Shown: positions 21,688 to 29,887, counted from the stretch's first letter. The stretch: 33,282 bases of DNA from DATBHZ01 sp036557185 (GCA_036557185.1 DATBHZ010000106.1:1-33282); one strand, 5' to 3'. The notes: generated by a model from the sequence alone, not told the origin. A program made the numbers and translations.

Positions 21688-24035
21688 GTCCAGTCGCGGA
21701 TCTCGGGGAGGTCCTCGAAGTGCTCGCGGATGTAGTCGTGGTGCCGCTGCAGCATCGTGTCACAGTGCTCCAGCAGCTCATCCGACCCGCTCCGCCGGCG
21801 ACGGGCGCGACGAACCGCTTCGGCCGCGAGGTGGTACCTGCTCGTCTCGTTCAACACGACCATGTCGAAGGGTGTGGTCGTCGTCCCCTGCTCGCGATAT
21901 CCGCGTACGTGGAAACGGTCGTCCTCCGGGCGACCGTGCACGATCTGGTGCAGCTCCCGCGGATAGCCGTGGAACGCGAACACGATGTCGGTGTCGGCGG
22001 TGAAGATGTCCGCGAACCCCTCGTCGCTCAGCCCGTGCGGATGGACGTCCGGAGGGAACAGGCAGGTCAGGTCGACGACGTTCGCCACGCGCACCCGCAG
22101 GTCCGGCACGTGCCGGCGCAGGAGCCATGCCGCGGCCACCGTCTCCAACGTCGCGGTGTCCCCGGCGCACGCGAGCACCACGTCCGGCTCACCGTCGTCG
22201 TTGCTCGCCCATTCCCAGGCCGACGCGCCGCGGGCGCAGTGCGCTCGCGCCGCCTCGAGGTCCAACCACTGCAGCTCCGGCTGCTTGTCGATCACGATGA
22301 GGTTCACGTAGCCGTGACTCCGGAGGCAGTGATCGGCGACGCTGAGGAGGCAATTCGCGTCCGGCGGCACGTAGACGCGCACCACCGAGCCGCGCATCGC
22401 GAGCAAGGTGTCGATGAAGCCCGGGCCCTGATGGCTGAACCCGTTGTGGTCGTTGCGCCAGCACGTCGACGTGAGGAGGAGGTTCAGCGACGCGATCGGT
22501 GCGCGCCAGTCGAGATCACTTGAAGCTTCGAGCCACTTGGTGTGCTGGATGGCCATCGACACCGACACCATCGCGAACGCCTCGTAGGTCGCGAACAGAC
22601 CGTGGCGCCCGCTGAGCAGGTATCCCTCCAGCCACCCCTCGCAGTTGTGCTCGCTCAGCACTTCCATCACGCGGCCGTCGGGCGACTCGTGATCGTCGGA
22701 TTCGACGGTGGGATCGAGCGTGCAGCGGCTCTCGACCTCGAACACCGCGTCGAGACGGTTGGATCGAGTCTCGTCAGGGCAGAACAGCCGGAAGTTCGCG
22801 GTGTCGGCGTTCATCTTGAACACATCGCGCAGCAGCTCACCGAGCCGGCGGGTCGATTCCACGTGCTCGGTTCCCGGCGCGGGCACGGGGACCGCATAGT
22901 CCGCGTAGTCGGGGACGCTCAGCGGTTCGAGGAGCGTGCCGCCGTTCGCGTGCGGGTTCGCGCTCATGCGAAGCGCTCCTTCGGGCGCCAGCGTGCGCAG
23001 CTCCGGCACGAGGCATCCGTGCTCGTCGAAGAGCTCTTCAAGCTGGTAGCTGCGCATCCACGCTTCGAGCTGCGCGAGATGCGCGGGGTTCTCCCGTACG
23101 TTCGGGAGCGGCACCTGGTGGGCGCGGAAGGTTCCTTCCACGAGCTGCCCGTCGACTTCGTGTGGTCCGGTCCATCCCTTGAGCGTCCGCAGGACGATCG
23201 CCGGCCAGCGGGGGCGGCCGACGCGACCGCCATTGCGCGCCCCGTCCTGGATCTCGCGGATCCTCTGGTAGCAGGTGTCGAGCGTTGCCGCGAGATCTCG
23301 ATGGACGGCCTCGGGCTCGGTCCCCTCGACGAAGTGCACCTCGTACCCGTGCCCGCGCAGGATCGACTCGACGTCCTCGTCCGCGGTGCGCCCGAGCACG
23401 GTCGGACCGCTGATCTTGTATCCGTTGAGGTGGAGGATCGGCAGCACGGCGCCGTCCCGAGCCGGGTTCAGGTAGTGGACGCCCTTCCACGAGCCCTCGA
23501 GCGGGCCGGTCTCGGCCTCGCCGTCCCCGATGACGCACGCAACCACGAGATCCGGGTTGTCGAAAGCAGCGCCGAAGGCGTGGACGAGCGCGTAGCCGAG
23601 CTCCCCGCCCTCGTGAATCGACCCCGGTGTCGGTACCGCGACGTGGCTCGGCACACCGCCGGGGGTCGAGAACTGGCGAAACAGCCGGAGGATCCCTGGC
23701 TCGTCGCAGGTCACCTCCGGGTAGACCTCGGTATACGTCCCTTCGAGGTAGACGTTGGCGAGGAGCGCCGGGCCTCCGTGTCCAGGGCCGGTGACATAGA
23801 TCATGTTGGCGCCCGTCGAGCGGATCAGGCGGTTGAGATGCACGTACACGAGGCTGAGGCCGGGCGACGTACCCCAATGGCCGAGCAGGCGCGGCTTGAC
23901 GTGCTCCGGCCGCAGCGGTGTTCGCAGGAGGGGGTTGGCCTGCAGGTAGATCTGACCGACCGTCAGGTAGTTCGCCGCTTGCCACCAGCGCTGCATGCGC
24001 GCGACGTCTTCGTGACCGAGTTGCTCCACAACCAC
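21675..24035 (-). CDS. xfp: Xylulose-5-phosphate/fructose-6-phosphate phosphoketolase
   Basis: A TPP-dependent enzyme of about 786 residues, normal for the family. It splits xylulose-5-P (or fructose-6-P) with phosphate to acetyl-phosphate plus glyceraldehyde-3-P (or erythrose-4-P). Signature regions are WWQAANYLTVGQIYL (17-31), GHWGTSPG (52-59), TGPGHGGPA (82-90), the long XFP signature from YPEVTCDEPG to SIHEGGELGYAL (105-150), the TPP/Mg motif GDGEAETGPLEGSW (170-183), and WRNDHNGFSHQGPGF later on. I placed the start at the GTG 24035; a GTG at 24029 is equally possible. The frame is open further upstream, but that part overlaps the divergent dehydrogenase gene. No ribosome binding site is seen, and CATACT just upstream may be a -10 box. 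It is followed directly by ackA. Confidence 0.96.
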   Translation of the reverse strand: MVVEQLGHEDVARMQRWWQAANYLTVGQIYLQANPLLRTPLRPEHVKPRLLGHWGTSPGLSLVYVHLNRLIRSTGANMIYVTGPGHGGPALLANVYLEGTYTEVYPEVTCDEPGILRLFRQFSTPGGVPSHVAVPTPGSIHEGGELGYALVHAFGAAFDNPDLVVACVIGDGEAETGPLEGSWKGVHYLNPARDGAVLPILHLNGYKISGPTVLGRTADEDVESILRGHGYEVHFVEGTEPEAVHRDLAATLDTCYQRIREIQDGARNGGRVGRPRWPAIVLRTLKGWTGPHEVDGQLVEGTFRAHQVPLPNVRENPAHLAQLEAWMRSYQLEELFDEHGCLVPELRTLAPEGALRMSANPHANGGTLLEPLSVPDYADYAVPVPAPGTEHVESTRRLGELLRDVFKMNADTANFRLFCPDETRSNRLDAVFEVESRCTLDPTVESDDHESPDGRVMEVLSEHNCEGWLEGYLLSGRHGLFATYEAFAMVSVSMAIQHTKWLEASSDLDWRAPIASLNLLLTSTCWRNDHNGFSHQGPGFIDTLLAMRGSVVRVYVPPDANCLLSVADHCLRSHGYVNLIVIDKQPELQWLDLEAARAHCARGASAWEWASNDDGEPDVVLACAGDTATLETVAAAWLLRRHVPDLRVRVANVVDLTCLFPPDVHPHGLSDEGFADIFTADTDIVFAFHGYPRELHQIVHGRPEDDRFHVRGYREQGTTTTPFDMVVLNETSRYHLAAEAVRRARRRRSGSDELLEHCDTMLQRHHDYIREHFEDLPEIRDWTWSP

Positions 24036-24038
24036 AGC

Positions 24039-24046
24039 AGTATGGT
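24039..24046. promoter_or_regulatory. Overlapping candidate -10 boxes of xfp (-) and the dehydrogenase gene (+)
   Basis: On the minus strand CATACT (24039-24044) lies 3-9 bases before the two possible xfp starts. On the plus strand TATGGT (24041-24046) could serve the divergent dehydrogenase gene. If both are real, the two promoters share bases and cannot be occupied together. Neither has an obvious -35. Confidence 0.3.
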
Positions 24047-24112
24047 GCGCGTCGCCGTCCCCGCAAACGACCGATGGCTGAACGGAGCATCTGTGCCGGT
24101 GACGGGCTGTCC

Positions 24113-25117
24113 ATGAGAGCCTGGTGGGTCGAGTCGCCGGCGCCGATCGACACGCACCCGTTGCGTTTCGGCGACCGCGACGATCCCATACCGGCGCCCG
24201 ACGAGATCCTCGTCGAGGTGTCGGTGTGCGGTGTCTGCCGAACCGATTTGCACCTCGCGGAAGGTGATCTTGCACCGCACCAACCGCACGCGATTCCCGG
24301 CCACGAGGTCGTCGGTCGTGTGATCGAGCGCGGCGCGAGCGCGCGGCGCTTCGAGCTGGGGGAGCGCGTCGGCATGGCCTGGCTCCGCCACACGTGCGGC
24401 GTCTGCCGCTTCTGCCGCTCCTCGCGCGAGAACCTGTGCGTCGAACCGCTCTTCACAGGTTGGGACGCGGACGGCGGGTACGCGGAGCGAGCGGTCGTCC
24501 CCGAGGCATACGCATACCGGCTGCCCGAGCGACTCGACGATCGCGAGGCCGCCCCGTTGCTGTGCGCCGGGATCATCGGCTTTCGCGCGCTCCGCCGTGC
24601 CGCGCTCCCGCCGGGCGGCCGGCTCGGGATCTACGGGTTCGGCGCGTCCGCCCATCTCGCGGCTCAGGTCGCGCAGCACGAGGGCGCGACCGTGCACGTG
24701 ATGACGCGTTCGCCCGCCGCTCAGCAGCTCGCTCTCGAGCTGGGTGCGGCATCGGCCGGCGGAGCCGACGCTGCGCCGCCGGAACCGCTCGACTCAGCGA
24801 TCCTGTTCGCGCCGGTCGGCGAGCTGGTACCCGTTGTGATGCGGGCGCTCGACCGGGGCGGAACACTCGCCATCGCAGGCATCCACCTCAGCGACGTGCC
24901 GACGCTCAACTACGAGACCGAGCTGTTCGAGGAGCGCCAGCTCCGGAGCGTGACGGCGAACACACGGGCAGACGGTGAGGAATTCCTCCAGCTGGCGGCC
25001 GGGATCGGGCTGCGACCGACCATCGTGCCGTATCCGCTCAGCGACGCCGACCGCGCGCTCGCGGATGTCGCGCACGACCGGCTGACGGGTGCCGCGGTGC
25101 TCGACGTCGCGGTGTGA
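24113..25117 (+). CDS. Zinc-dependent alcohol dehydrogenase (AdhA/AdhP-like)
   Basis: A 334-residue medium-chain dehydrogenase. The catalytic zinc ligands are in CGVCRTDLHLAEGDL (Cys42), IPGHEVVG (His64) and LLCAG (Cys151). The structural zinc site is complete (Cys95, Cys98, Cys101, Cys109). The nucleotide-binding part reads GIYGFGASAHLAAQVA (172-187); its Gly-rich loop is GFGASA rather than GxGxxG, a variant known in AdhA-type enzymes. It probably reduces or oxidises alcohol/aldehyde pairs with NAD(P). Divergence from xfp suggests a link to acetyl-phosphate/acetate metabolism, but this is inference. I used the ATG at 24113 because the family N-terminus (MRAWWVESPAP) starts there; an in-frame ATG at 24074 would add 13 unrelated residues. 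Confidence 0.92.
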   Translation: MRAWWVESPAPIDTHPLRFGDRDDPIPAPDEILVEVSVCGVCRTDLHLAEGDLAPHQPHAIPGHEVVGRVIERGASARRFELGERVGMAWLRHTCGVCRFCRSSRENLCVEPLFTGWDADGGYAERAVVPEAYAYRLPERLDDREAAPLLCAGIIGFRALRRAALPPGGRLGIYGFGASAHLAAQVAQHEGATVHVMTRSPAAQQLALELGAASAGGADAAPPEPLDSAILFAPVGELVPVVMRALDRGGTLAIAGIHLSDVPTLNYETELFEERQLRSVTANTRADGEEFLQLAAGIGLRPTIVPYPLSDADRALADVAHDRLTGAAVLDVAV

Positions 25118-25126
25118 GCGCTCGGG

Positions 25127-25852
25127 TCACACGGTCGCCGCGGCGAGCCGCGAGGCGTAGTCCGAGGCGAGAGCATCGAGTGCCGCGCCGGTGTCACCTG
25201 TGAAGCACGATCCGTGCATCACCGCGAGCGTCTCGGCACCCAGCTCCGCGAGACCGCGGATGGTCGGCGCGGTGCGCGGTGTCAGGCAGGTCGCGCCGAA
25301 CGCATCCTCGGCCTGGGCTGCCGGCTCGAGGATGTCGTCGCTCGTGAGCGCCGGGCCGTCGCCGAGCTGTGTGAAGAGGTCGCCGCAGAGGAGCGTCTTC
25401 GTCGTCTCCTCGTACAGGACGCGCGCCTCCCAGCCGTGCGGGACGTGCGGCGTGTCGATGTGCTGCACCCGGTGCGCGCCGAGCTCGATCGTCTGACGAT
25501 CGCTCAGCGGGACGGGCGGCCGGTCGGCGAGGTCGTTCAGCGACACCATGCAGCCGAGCACGCCGTGGGCGACCTCTGCATTCGGTGCCGCCGCGAGCAT
25601 CTCGTTCATCGAGCCCGACTCGTCGGCCTCGAGGTGCCCGAAGGTGATCCAACGGAGGCGCTCCAATGGGGTCACGGTAGAGATCGCCTCGGCGACCATG
25701 GGGAACATCGCGCGCTGGCCGGTGTGGAAGATGAGCGGTTGCTCGTCGTCGATCAGATATTGGTTGAACGTGAATCCCGTGGGGCCGATCTCCGGGACGA
25801 AGGTCGAGAGCCGGTAGATGCGGTCGGCGATCTCCTCGATTCGTGTGTCCAT
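25127..25852 (-). CDS. MBL-fold protein of the ODP/flavodiiron type, without flavodoxin domain
   Basis: A 241-residue metallo-beta-lactamase-fold protein closest to the oxygen-binding diiron domain of flavodiiron proteins. The signature HLEADESGS (His73, Glu75, Asp77) follows the HxExD pattern of diiron FDPs and ODPs instead of the HxHxDH of hydrolases. The histidine expected next is Glu78. Other candidate ligands are His136 or His139 (DTPHVPHGW), Asp158 (CGDLF) and His213 (MHGSCF). FDPs reduce O2 or NO, while stand-alone ODPs sense or bind oxygen or peroxide. Which applies here is unknown. AAGGAG lies 7 bases before the ATG. It is the last gene of an operon with two VOC proteins, 39 bases after the nearer one. 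Confidence 0.85.
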   Translation of the reverse strand: MDTRIEEIADRIYRLSTFVPEIGPTGFTFNQYLIDDEQPLIFHTGQRAMFPMVAEAISTVTPLERLRWITFGHLEADESGSMNEMLAAAPNAEVAHGVLGCMVSLNDLADRPPVPLSDRQTIELGAHRVQHIDTPHVPHGWEARVLYEETTKTLLCGDLFTQLGDGPALTSDDILEPAAQAEDAFGATCLTPRTAPTIRGLAELGAETLAVMHGSCFTGDTGAALDALASDYASRLAAATV

Positions 25853-25891
25853 GGGGATGCTCCTTCGGTGTGTCCTTGGCCTCGTGCCGGG

Positions 25892-26242
25892 TCAGAGAGG
25901 TGACCCCGCGAGGAGACAGAACTCGGTTCCTTCGGTGTCGGCCATGATCGCACCCAGGCCGGAGAAGATGTCCGAGACGAACCGGCCGCCAAGTGCCTCG
26001 ACACGCGCGATCGAGGCTTGCAGATCGTCGACCCAGATGTCGAGGTGCACGCGTGTCTTGCCTGGTGTCGGCGCCGGGACGGGTTGAAAGTTCAACGCAG
26101 GGCCGCCGGTAGTTGCCGGGCCGACGTCGAACCAGCCGTCGTGATGCGGCCGGATCGGCAGCTCGAGGAGAGCGCTCCAGAAGCGCGCGGCGCGCTCCGG
26201 ATCGACACAGTCGAGCGTCGTCTTCCCCCACGCGAGCGTCAT
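25892..26242 (-). CDS. VOC-superfamily (glyoxalase-like) protein 1
   Basis: A 116-residue single-module VOC protein with two beta-alpha-beta-beta-beta units. TTLDCVDPERAARFWSALL marks the first unit, VHLDIWVDDL holds the candidate metal-binding histidine, and DTEGTEFCLL the candidate glutamate. The second-module helix is followed by RFVSDIFSGLG. Proteins of this size dimerise to make complete metal sites and include glyoxalases, fosfomycin or bleomycin resistance proteins and uncharacterised lyases. It is about 4 bases from the paralogue upstream, so the pair may form a heterodimer. No specific substrate can be read. Confidence 0.88.
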   Translation of the reverse strand: MTLAWGKTTLDCVDPERAARFWSALLELPIRPHHDGWFDVGPATTGGPALNFQPVPAPTPGKTRVHLDIWVDDLQASIARVEALGGRFVSDIFSGLGAIMADTEGTEFCLLAGSPL

Positions 26243-26246
26243 GGCC

Positions 26247-26615
26247 TCAGGTGCAGCCGCCCGCGTCGCAGATGCAGAACTCGTTCCCTTCCGGGTCCTG
26301 CGTCAGCAGCCAGTGGCTTCCGTGCTCCTCGCGCTGCAAGTCGTCGACGTGTCGCGCGCCGAGCGCGGCCAGGCGCTCGGCCTCAGCGGCGATGTCGGCG
26401 ACATGGATGTCGAGATGCATCCGGTTCTTCACGGTCTTGGGCTCGGGAACGCGCTGCAGGAGTAGCGGCGCACCGCCGTCGGACGGGAGGAGCATCACGT
26501 AGTTCCCGGCTTCGCCGATGAGCTTGTAGCCCAACGCTTCACTCCAGAACTCGGCGAGCTTCGCCGGGTCGGCGCAATCGAGCACGAGACCGATCGTTGC
26601 TTGTGCCACGGTCAT
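26247..26615 (-). CDS. VOC-superfamily (glyoxalase-like) protein 2
   Basis: A 122-residue VOC protein similar to its neighbour. It has IGLVLDCADPAKLAEFWSEALGY at the start, MHLDIHVADI with the candidate histidine, and DPEGNEFCICDAGGC with the candidate glutamate and a Cys-rich end. AGGA lies 6 bases before the ATG. It is the first gene of the three-gene operon ending in the ODP-like protein. The two VOC genes look like a tandem duplication that has diverged; both keep the His and Glu positions, so both may bind metal. Confidence 0.9.
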   Translation of the reverse strand: MTVAQATIGLVLDCADPAKLAEFWSEALGYKLIGEAGNYVMLLPSDGGAPLLLQRVPEPKTVKNRMHLDIHVADIAAEAERLAALGARHVDDLQREEHGSHWLLTQDPEGNEFCICDAGGCT

Positions 26616-26640
26616 GCACCATCCTGTCGAGGCTGGGGGT

Positions 26641-26665
26641 GGGATCCTCAGGGTAGAGGAGTCCC
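26641..26665 (-). promoter_or_regulatory. Palindrome around a -10-like box upstream of the VOC operon
   Basis: GGGATCCTC (26641-26649) pairs with GAGGAGTCCC (26656-26665) with one bulged G; the 6-base centre read on the minus strand is TACCCT, a TANNNT box (26650-26655). It lies 26 bases before the VOC2 start and about 42 before the divergent propeller gene. It could be an operator over the VOC promoter or a hairpin in the propeller-gene leader. Confidence 0.3.
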
Positions 26666-26706
26666 CGACTCGTGGTCACTGTTGCGGCTCGATCCAAGGA
26701 GCGCTC

Positions 26707-28110
26707 GTGAACACTTCCGTGACCGATGCGCGATCACAACTTCGGCGACGTGCTCGCCGCCGCAGTCTCTGGTGGCTGGCGCTCGCGGTCGTTCTGACCG
26801 CCGGCTGCTCGACGACGACGTGGGCGACCTACCACCTCACGAACGACCGCGCGGGCAATGCGGCCGCGGGCACGCTCGTGCCGCCGTCGAGCGCGTGGAC
26901 CTCGCCGGTCCTCGACGGCGCGATCTACGGCGAGCCGCTCGTCGTCGGCAATAGCGTCATCGTCGCGACGGAGAACGACTCGCTCTACGCACTCGACCTC
27001 TCGACCGGCCAGGTGCTGTGGGGTCCCCGCCACGTCGGTACGCCCGTCCCGCAGTCGGAGTTGCCGTGCGGCAACATCTTCCCGCTCGGGATCACGGGCA
27101 CACCCGTCGTCGACACCGCCACGAACACCGTTTACGCCGTCGCGGAGCGCACGACGGCCAAGCTCAATGTCGTGACCCACGATCTTGTGGCGGTGAACAT
27201 CCTCAACGGGAAGGTCCGCTGGAAGCACTCGATCGATCCGGCAGCGATCGCCCCCCTCGATCGGCGCAATCACCAGCAACGTGCGGCGCTCACCCTCGCG
27301 AACGGTCGTGTCTACGTCACGTTCGGCGGGCTGGCAGGAGACTGCGCCAACTACACGGGCTGGGTCATGTCGGCCAACGCGAACGGCGTCGGCCCGGTTC
27401 CGCGCGAGGCCTACCAGGTGCCGACGAGCCGCGAAGGAGCGATCTGGGGACCGTCCGGGCCGGCAGTCGATTCCGGCGGCAACCTGTACGTCTCCACCGG
27501 GAACGGAGCATCCATCAACCCCGCCGTGTACGACCACGGCAACAGCATCATCAAGCTCTCGCCGGCACTCGTCGAGTTGGACCACTTCGCACCCACGACA
27601 TGGGCGAGTGACAGCGCGTCCGACGCGGACCTCGGATCGACCGGCCCGTCGCTGCTCGCAAACTCGCTGATCTTCCAAGCCGGAAAGAACGGCACCGGCT
27701 ATCTCGTCAACGCGTCGGCTCTTGGCGGTATCGGCGGGCAGAAATTCCAGGCGCCTTTGTGCCGGGACTTCGGCGGCAACGCCTACCGCGCGCCCGTCGT
27801 GTACGTCGCATGCACCGACGGCGTGCGCGCCGTGCAGATCACCGGGACCACCGCGAACCCTTCGTTCACGGTCCTCTGGCACTCCACGGTGGCGGCAGGC
27901 ACGCCGATCATCGCGGGCAATGTGGTGTGGGCATCGAGCAGCAACTTCGGTGGGACCACGCTCTACGGCCTCGACGCGTCCACGGGCGGGACCGTTGCGA
28001 CGCTCGCAGTCGGCACGATGGACCACTTCAACACGCCGACGGTCGCGAACGACCGCCTGCTGATCGCCACGACCAACCGCGTGCTCGCATTCAAGGGCCC
28101 GGGTACCTGA
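26707..28110 (+). CDS. PQQ-like beta-propeller lipoprotein
   Basis: A 467-residue exported lipoprotein. A basic N-terminus (RRRARRRS) precedes a hydrophobic stretch and the lipobox LTAGC with Cys34, so the mature protein is anchored on the outer face of the membrane. The rest is an eight-bladed PQQ-type propeller, with repeats such as LYALDLSTGQVLWG, LVAVNILNGKVRWKH, LYGLDASTGGTVATL and VLAFKGPGT. PQQ quinoprotein catalytic residues are not evident, so this is more like BamB-type or polyvinyl-alcohol-dehydrogenase-like scaffolds. I chose the GTG at 26707, which has AGGAG 5 bases upstream; the frame is open upstream to 26614 but with no signal-peptide logic. A strong hairpin follows the gene. 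Confidence 0.85.
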   Translation: MNTSVTDARSQLRRRARRRSLWWLALAVVLTAGCSTTTWATYHLTNDRAGNAAAGTLVPPSSAWTSPVLDGAIYGEPLVVGNSVIVATENDSLYALDLSTGQVLWGPRHVGTPVPQSELPCGNIFPLGITGTPVVDTATNTVYAVAERTTAKLNVVTHDLVAVNILNGKVRWKHSIDPAAIAPLDRRNHQQRAALTLANGRVYVTFGGLAGDCANYTGWVMSANANGVGPVPREAYQVPTSREGAIWGPSGPAVDSGGNLYVSTGNGASINPAVYDHGNSIIKLSPALVELDHFAPTTWASDSASDADLGSTGPSLLANSLIFQAGKNGTGYLVNASALGGIGGQKFQAPLCRDFGGNAYRAPVVYVACTDGVRAVQITGTTANPSFTVLWHSTVAAGTPIIAGNVVWASSSNFGGTTLYGLDASTGGTVATLAVGTMDHFNTPTVANDRLLIATTNRVLAFKGPGT

Positions 28111-28125
28111 GGCTCTGCGAGCGAG

Positions 28126-28171
28126 CGCGAAAGAGCCCCCGGGCCGGGGACGGTCGGGGGGCTCTCTCGCG
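28126..28171. terminator. Long imperfect hairpin after the propeller gene
   Basis: CGCGAAAGAGCCCCC (28126-28140) pairs with GGGGGCTCTCTCGCG (28157-28171) over 15 positions with one A-C mismatch, around a 16-base loop. No T-run follows. It lies 16 bases after the stop of the propeller gene and 138 bases after the end of the convergent cyclase gene, so it probably terminates in both directions. In the rest of 28172-28309 I see nothing definite. Confidence 0.6.
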
Positions 28172-28309
28172 TCCCGTCCACCGTTGTGGACGTCCGGCGG
28201 ACATTAGCGATTGCGAGCGGCCCGAGCCACCTGGAGCCTGGACCCGCGTTGCGCGCCATTGGGGAAGTAAGGGCAAGTAAATCCGGCAATTCGTTCAAGC
28301 GACGCCACG

Positions 28310-29683
28310 TCACGCCTCCGCGGCGAGGATCATCCAGTCGCCCGGCACGCCTTTGAGCGACTTGGTCCCGCGCTCGGCGAAGGAGATGCCCGAGCCGGCC
28401 ACCAGGTCGCGCACCATCGACGTGGCGAGCACCTCGCCCGGTTGCGCGAGCGCGCAGACACGGGCGCCGATGTGCACAGCGATCCCGGTGAAGTTGTCCC
28501 CGTGCAGCACGCACTCACCGATATGTACACCTGCGCGGACGTCGATGCCGAGCGATCGTGCGCGTTCGGTGATCGACTGCGCGCAGTGCACTGCGCGGGC
28601 GGGTCCGTCGAACGTTGCAAAGAATCCGTCACCTGTAACCTCAACCTCGCGGCCGCGGAAGCGCTCGATCTCGGCGCGGACCATCGCGTCGTGCTGCGCG
28701 AGGGTCACACGCCATGCATGATCGCCGAGGTCCGCGAGCCGCAGCGTCGAGCCGACGATGTCCGTGAACAAGACCGTTGCGAGGATCCGGTCGGTCGCGG
28801 GTACCGGCCGAGTCCCGGTGAGGAACTCCTGGATGAGCGCTGCGCGCTCAGGCGCATCCACTCCGTGGTGGAGGTCCATGCCGGCGAACGGCGAGAGCTG
28901 GGCGTTCGGGATGTGGTCTGCGAGAAAGCGCGCGTGCTCGAGCAACTGCAGTGAGTTGTTGCGCGGGTGAGGGTCGCCGGGACACAGCACGAGGGTCGGG
29001 GCCTGGACGAGGGGCAAGACGTCACGGACGTCGTTCTCCGCGCCGAGGTAGACCGCCGATGCCGCGGCCGGGCTCGCGCTCACCTGTTGGCGTCGGGCGA
29101 GCAGCAGCGGAAAGCCCGGGTCGTCTCGCCGGCTCGGCGCGAAGCTCTCCAGTCCCCAGGGTCGCTCGACGTCACCCCACCGCGAGCACATCTCGAGGGC
29201 ACGCTGCTCGCGCGATTCGGGGTCCGGACCGTACGGGTAGTCGTGGGCGCGGAACGCGCGGGCCCAGGCGTTGATTACCACGAGAGCGCTCACGCGATCG
29301 GGATGCATGGCCGCGCAGAGCAGCGCCACCTGCGCGCCGTCCCCGGCACCGGAGAGCGCAGCCTGTTGCAGACCGGTGGCGTCCATCACCGCGATCACAT
29401 CCTCGACCTGCTGCTCGAGTGGCGGAGCTCCTCCGGTCACAAGGGGATCCGACATCCCGAGACCGCGACGGTCGAGTCGAACCAGGCGCGCGAACTCGGC
29501 AAGCCGCTGGTCGAGCGCGTCGGCCCACGGATCGACGACGCCCACGAGGATGCTGCTCATGACGTCGGGCACTCGGACGAGCTGGATCGGTCCGGAGCCA
29601 CGTTCGGAATAGGCGATCGACACGCCGTCCGCGTCGGCGTAACGGATCTCGGGGAAGTCCCTGCTCGCAGACGTCACAGTCAC
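28310..29683 (-). CDS. Alpha/beta-hydrolase and class III nucleotide cyclase fusion
   Basis: A 457-residue soluble protein. Residues about 10-290 are an alpha/beta-hydrolase fold, but the nucleophile elbow reads SGAGDG, so the serine position is Gly114 and the domain should not be catalytic by the usual mechanism. Residues about 295-450 are a class III cyclase catalytic domain with both metal aspartates (LFTDIVGST, Asp308; TGDGFFATF, Asp352). The position that is Lys in typical adenylate cyclases is Glu348 (REVEVTGDG), and the VNIAARV-type motif is VHIGARV (403-409), a variant frequent in this subgroup. Substrate could be ATP or GTP, and activity is not assured. The hydrolase part is probably a ligand sensor. 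The GTG at 29683 is chosen by domain start, with AAGGCGG upstream; a GTG at 29677 is possible. Confidence 0.88.
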   Translation of the reverse strand: MTVTSASRDFPEIRYADADGVSIAYSERGSGPIQLVRVPDVMSSILVGVVDPWADALDQRLAEFARLVRLDRRGLGMSDPLVTGGAPPLEQQVEDVIAVMDATGLQQAALSGAGDGAQVALLCAAMHPDRVSALVVINAWARAFRAHDYPYGPDPESREQRALEMCSRWGDVERPWGLESFAPSRRDDPGFPLLLARRQQVSASPAAASAVYLGAENDVRDVLPLVQAPTLVLCPGDPHPRNNSLQLLEHARFLADHIPNAQLSPFAGMDLHHGVDAPERAALIQEFLTGTRPVPATDRILATVLFTDIVGSTLRLADLGDHAWRVTLAQHDAMVRAEIERFRGREVEVTGDGFFATFDGPARAVHCAQSITERARSLGIDVRAGVHIGECVLHGDNFTGIAVHIGARVCALAQPGEVLATSMVRDLVAGSGISFAERGTKSLKGVPGDWMILAAEA

Positions 29684-29777
29684 GCGATTGCCGCCTTCAC
29701 TTCGATGTCGACCCCGAACGGGCGCGTGCCAGCCGGCTCTCGGCCCGTCCGCCTCGCTCTCGATACGCCGCCGGCCG

Positions 29778-29808
29778 CCACATGGATTCGAGAATCGGAT
29801 CGATGTGG
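29778..29808. promoter_or_regulatory. Nested palindrome upstream of the hydrolase-cyclase gene
   Basis: CCACATGGAT (29778-29787) and ATCGATGTGG (29799-29808) are inverted repeats with one mismatch. Inside lies GATTC-GA-GAATC (29785-29796), a second palindrome. It lies about 95 bases before the cyclase start and about 120 bases beyond the 3' end of tRNA-Lys. A dimeric regulator site is the natural reading. Confidence 0.4.
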
Positions 29809-29887
29809 CGAACGTCACGCACGCTGTCGTGCTCGTCCGGACGTGTGCGTTGGGTGTGCGGGGAGGATCGTCGCAGCTAGGTGTGCT

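Noticed and set aside
22542..24116. A 524-codon plus-strand frame opposite xfp
   Set aside because: It mirrors the phosphoketolase codons and has no family signature. Only its last 25 codons fall outside xfp, discussed as a possible leader.
28172..28309. Possible small RNA or riboswitch after the propeller gene
   Set aside because: Beyond the hairpin at 28126-28171 I see no conserved aptamer-like pattern, and the flanking genes converge, so a riboswitch has no gene to control.
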